Positions 60,698 through 64,000 of a stretch of 64,000 nt of DNA are shown here, in pieces. The notes below the pieces were generated by a model. That model did no database searches, was not told where the DNA came from, and was given only the letters and a program-made list of their open reading frames with translations. Origin of the DNA: Brachypterus glaber (taxonomy: Eukaryota; Arthropoda; Insecta; Coleoptera; Kateretidae). The stretch is taken from contig OY294047.1 of assembly GCA_958510825.1 (NCBI GenBank), forward strand, positions 43,298,006 to 43,362,005, read 5' to 3'. The position numbers were made by a program, and so were the translations under genes. Numbering within the stretch: position 1 is the stretch's first letter; every line of letters begins with the position of its first letter.

Positions 60698-61553
60698 TCA
60701 TGAGTTGGTGTTAATTTGGTCAAGAGACAAAAATTTTTGGTAAATTGCTTCACTAAGTGACGTAATGCTAATTGAGGCTGTATCCTTATCTTTGTCAATT
60801 TTCTGAACTTCATGAAAGTAAGTGGTGCCATCCTTATTTACCACTGTAAAACCTAGATTAAATTCAGTTTTAAATATCTGCCGATACATGTGCTCCTTAA
60901 CTGGAGTGTAATCATTTTCAGTGCACATTTTGAGGTAAAGATTATGCATCTGTTTCATGTTTAAGCCAGGGTGAAGGTACCCCTCAACTCCACTTTCATC
61001 AGAAGGCTCTGCTTTTATTCTCGGAAAAGAATTTATGTGATTTCGTACAATGTCCTTATATTCTTCTTTAATTGACTTTTTTGTATGCTTTCCTCTTTCA
61101 TACATCATTGGAATGAGACTGATTGGGGACTTTTTATATTGAAAGAAATATGAGATTCTTCTATGACTGATATCCAAGGTTGACAGGAAGAAATCTTTAC
61201 AAACTCTTATTTTAACATCATCCACGTGAAAATAGAAGAAATAAGTAAATGATCTTCTGGATTCAGAGGACACTTTTGTATGTAATTTATTACTTCGTTC
61301 CACATTTTTATCATAAAAAATTAGTTTTTGGTTGTCATTTAATTCCCAAAATTCCAAATGAATATTCTTACGTTTCTCAGGACTAATTTTGATAGCACAT
61401 TTGAATCTGCACTTTGTTTCACAATCTTTTGTAATTTTTATTTTTCGAGCTTCCCTTAGGTTACCTCTGACATCCACATAGGATTTCCCTGACTGGCACA
61501 GATTTTTTCTTACATTTTTTTTCCACAATTCAATATGTCGTTCTGTCCTTTTT
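60698..61553 (-). CDS. Unnamed gene, exon 2
   Basis: Open for 285 codons to TGA at 60698-60700. Acceptor at 61554-61555 (TTTTTCAG). It ends FLSLDQINTNS, with no catalytic domain visible. Confidence 0.75.
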
Positions 61554-62099
61554 CTGAAAAATGATTATTTATTACTCTTATTAGAAATAATTTATTAGTA
61601 ATAATAATAAATCAGTGCTTCCATTCTAAAGGTTGTATTACAAAACATATAGGTCAATTAAAGCCTCCCGACTTGAAACTTTATTGATATGACCTACTTC
61701 TTGGCTATAATCAACAGCAGATCAAGTAGCCCAAGGATCACTTGCACCAATTTTAAAACTGGGATTAAGCTAATTTGACCAAACTTAGTTAAGTTAAAAA
61801 TTCTGCGCTCTTACAAACCCAGAGTGCTGGGCCTGTAATGGCTCTTTTCTGGCCGGTAACGGGCCGTTAAAGACCAGTAAAGGGCCATTACAGGCCCAGC
61901 ACCCTGTGTTTGTAGGGTAAGTTTAAAATTAAAGCATTGTTTGTGAAATCAACTGGGATTAGCTAGACTAAACTCAGATTAGTTGAGATTGATTAAATAT
62001 TCACTATTGTTCTTACTTTTTCGGTGTTTTTAATGGAACAGAAGTTGTTTTCAAAGTAGAAATGGGTTCAACAGAAACTTCTGGTTCTATAAAATCCAT
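60698..62099 (-). CDS. Unnamed two-exon gene, 312 residues, transposon-protein-like
   Basis: Exon 1 62099-62017 and exon 2 61553-60698 join in phase (83 + 856 nt = 313 codons with stop). Acceptor TTTTTCAG, donor GTAAGA. Exon 1 is short and acidic and ends PLKTPKK; exon 2 begins KRTERHIELWKKNVRK. I cannot name it. The arrangement (basic N-terminus, CRFKC, then RVCKDFFLSTLDISHRRI, a GKH linker, VRNHINSFPRI, then EHMYRQIFKTEFNLGF) resembles the N-terminal half of proteins found in many copies in insect genomes that look transposon-derived. Those usually continue with a cysteine-rich and catalytic part, which is absent here. No terminal inverted repeats were found around it. It may be a domesticated fragment (inference). 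Confidence 0.75.
61811..61916. repeat. Hairpin repeat in intron of the unnamed gene
   Basis: Arms built on GTGCTGGGCCTGTAATGG and its complement, about 40 bp each, around a GC-rich loop (GGCCGGTAACGGGCC). GC-rich against AT-rich flanks. Probably a short non-autonomous element. Confidence 0.6.
62017..62099 (-). CDS. Unnamed gene, exon 1
   Basis: ATG at 62099; 27 codons plus two bases, MDFIEPEVSVEPISTL to PKK. Donor GTAAGA at 62016-62011. Chosen because it restores frame with exon 2. Confidence 0.65.
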
Positions 62100-62534
62100 T
62101 TTTTATTTAAAAATAAAAACAAAACTTGCCCACGTCAGCTGCCATTTGTTTTTTGTACTGGTGGTACCATCTAGCGGATGTCATTTAGATTTAAAGAAGT
62201 TATTTATAGATTTCTAGATGTAAAAATCCTGTGTTTGGGCTAGATAGAGCGACAGTAGTTGTTTTGGCCACGCCCTCTGACATCGCAATGCAAAACTCAA
62301 AAGTTTTGACAGCTATTGATAGAATATTTTTTATCAGCAAAGTTTTGTGTTATTATGTAAATCGTAAGACTTAATTTAAAACAATGCAGTGGTTTTTAAA
62401 GTGAATACGAATGTTAATTAGAAAAGCCAAAAAAAGTTATGAATAAATAACTAACCTAAAATACGGGAAATCCAAGTATGTAAGTACTCCAATTTTTGCC
62501 TGATATGTATTTAACTGTATATTTATATTCTTAG
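62100..62534. promoter_or_regulatory. Divergent promoter region, unnamed gene (-) and Vav (+), with Vav 5'UTR exon
   Basis: About 435 bp separate the two start exons. A CTCF-like motif (ACCATCTAGCGGATG) is at 62167-62181. A GTAAGT donor at 62480 followed by an acceptor TTCTTAG ending at 62534 suggests a Vav 5'UTR exon ending at 62479; its start is not visible. Confidence 0.5.
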
Positions 62535-62546
62535 TTGTAAGATAAA

Positions 62547-62777
62547 ATGGCAACTTACTCAGATGCCACAAATGATGAGCTCTGGAGAGAATGTGCCACT
62601 TGGCTCACACAATGGCAAATGATCCGGAAAGATCATAAGGTGAATTGGCCTGAATCAAAAATTGCTGATTTTGCAAATATTTTACGTGATGGTGTTATAC
62701 TCTGCAAATTGCTCAATAAAATAGATGAAGGCTGTCTTGATATGAAAGATGTTAACTTAAAAACAACAATGGCTCAG
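62547..62777 (+). CDS. Vav: Vav guanine-nucleotide exchange factor, first coding exon (calponin-homology domain start)
   Basis: 77 codons, ATG to MAQ, then donor GTAATA. The sequence ELWRECATWLTQW, ILRDGVILCKLLN and DVNLKTTMAQ is the N-terminal half of the Vav calponin-homology domain (Drosophila Vav has DLWREC, LRDGVLLCNL, KPQMAQ). In the full protein, DH, PH, zinc-finger, SH2 and SH3 domains follow and activate Rac/Rho downstream of receptor tyrosine kinases; all lie beyond the window. The exon is preceded by 12 nt of 5'UTR after an acceptor at 62534. The alternative, another CH protein, is unlikely given the ELWREC opening and the exon boundary after MAQ. Confidence 0.9.
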
Positions 62778-62920
62778 GTAATATGATTTTATTTATAGTG
62801 ACAAAACATTTTTTTTCATGAATGTTTTATAGAAGTTTTGTTCTTTAGAGGTTCCATTGTTCCACCAAACTTTCATAGGAATTACCTAATGAAAGTAGTC
62901 ATTCAAAACTCCTGAGGGTG

Positions 62921-63063
62921 TCACACTGTAAAAATAAATATGTAATTACACATGATTCTGCATGTAAATGTGATTCAATGCGTTCAATACATGTAAAATT
63001 TACTATTTTACAATTTTACATGGAAATACATTACCTATGATTCTATTTATTTTTTACAGTGCA
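62921..63063. mobile_element. Short MITE in Vav intron 1
   Basis: Ends are ACACTGTAAAAATAAAT and its near complement ATTTATTTTTTACAGTG. The interior is rich in TTTACATG-type palindromes. Non-coding. Confidence 0.6.
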
Positions 63064-63498
63064 CACCTTACCCCCAATAAAAATAGGTTTAAAAAAAAAT
63101 AGTAAATTTAGATGATGATTAATTATGTTAGCAAAGATCTAGAAACTTCAAACCCTCTGAGAACAAAATCCTAATAAGTGCCAGATAAAAAATAATGGTA
63201 GAAGTTCTTCTGCAGACTGTATGTTCAACAGCAGTAACACTGTAAATTCTTTTGCATAATTCTATTAGTGTTTTTTTGCCAATTATTATCTAAATTTGCA
63301 TTTTTTTAAATCTATTTCTATTTGGGGGAAGGTGTGGGATACTTTCTGTAGATAAAAAGTGTAAATCAATGTCAGTAATTAATAATATTGGATAATCACT
63401 GATTACACCGGCACACAAAAAAAAAAATTGTCTGTACACCGGGCGCCACCTATCTACGGGCATGTTTTTCGACCCGCTGAATACGAATTTCAAGTCAG

Positions 63499-63620
63499 TT
63501 TAGGCCGTCCAGCCTTCAATTTCGAGTAAAAAATTTTTTTTCGTGCCAAAACATCGAATTTTCGCTATTTTTTGGGTTTTTTTGCAATTTACTCGAAATT
63601 GAAGGCTGGACTAGAAAGAA
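63499..63620. repeat. Inverted repeat in Vav intron 1
   Basis: Arms GTCCAGCCTTCAATTTCGAG and complement, about 25 bp, around a T-rich loop. Confidence 0.6.
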
Positions 63621-63764
63621 AAAATATATCACTGTAAAATTGTGTAGGTAGGTAGGTATGTTTATTTATATTCAATAAATACAAAAAAAAAATAGATTTT
63701 TAAAATGCCATGTTTTGGCCATAATTAAAAAAAAAACATAAAAAAAACGGCCGTTTGGGTCGAC

Positions 63765-63990
63765 TAAAAAAAAACGGGATATTATTCAGTATTGAAGTCG
63801 CTATAGCCCTAACTAGAATTTTTTTTTTGGCCAAAAAATAACAAAATGGCGCACGTTTTTTTTTTGAAAAAGGTTGAAAAACGTCCGCCATTTTGTTACT
63901 TTTTGGCCAAAAAATCTTCTTCTAGTTCGGGCTATAGCGATATATTATTGAGTATTAATAATGAATAATATCCCGTTTTTTCTTTTTTTT
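63765..63990. repeat. Inverted repeat in Vav intron 1
   Basis: About 100-bp arms: AAACGGGATATTATTCA, CTATAGCCC, TTTTTTGGCCAAAAA and AAAATGGCG recur as complements on the far side. Likely a fold-back MITE. Confidence 0.65.
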
Positions 63991-64000
63991 AGTCTATCCA

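Larger units (their letters stand above)
62778..64000 (+). other. Vav: Vav intron 1 (partial) with hairpin repeats
   Basis: No coding sequence seen. It holds a ~143-bp MITE (62921-63063) and two inverted repeats (63499-63620 and about 63765-63990). The rest is AT-rich and unremarkable. Confidence 0.6.

Noticed and set aside
1..64000. tRNA, rRNA or other standard RNA genes
   Set aside because: No cloverleaf with plausible A and B boxes and no rRNA-like stretch was noticed on either strand; a covariance scan was not possible here.

Overview
This is an insect nuclear genome window. It is AT-rich, has spliced genes with GT-AG introns, and its introns are packed with small inverted-repeat DNA transposons. 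The coding content does not name the species; a beetle is my guess, with low confidence. No prokaryotic, organellar or viral gene was recognised.

Almost the whole window (60126 down to about 3286, minus strand) is one gene, the insect orthologue of UBR4 (Drosophila purity of essence/pushover, poe), a giant E3 ubiquitin ligase. I resolved 34 coding exons. Every exon-exon phase agrees and the sum is 15,561 nt, or 5186 codons plus a stop, close to human UBR4 (about 5180 residues as I remember it). The UBR box is in exon 17 (35722..36303), a WD-like propeller region in exon 19, a zinc-ribbon-like cysteine cluster in the 3.2-kb exon 26, and the C-terminal hemi-RING region in exons 31-34. The only uncertain parts are the last residues, where a good donor site lies inside the terminal exon, and a 4-codon alternative at the start of exon 18.

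Upstream of poe on the same strand is a two-exon gene of 312 codons (62099..60698) that I cannot name. It looks like the N-terminal half of a transposon-type protein. Divergent from it, on the plus strand, begins Vav (Rho-family guanine-nucleotide exchange factor). Only its first coding exon (62547..62777), the start of the calponin-homology domain, lies in the window.

The introns and the 3' flank hold the mobile elements. The largest is a 4.0-kb DNA transposon (30987..35021) in poe intron 17. It has ~500-bp terminal inverted repeats, a 4-bp TACG target duplication, a frameshifted transposase and a 72-codon ORF in each repeat arm. There are also several MITE families with two to four copies each, long fold-back elements, two nested insertions that give relative ages, fragments of non-LTR reverse transcriptases and a Tc1-type transposase, and hairpins with a hammerhead-like CUGAAGA/stem/GAAA layout of the kind known from Penelope-like elements. 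The stretches 1-2842 and 62778-64000 are non-coding apart from repeats.
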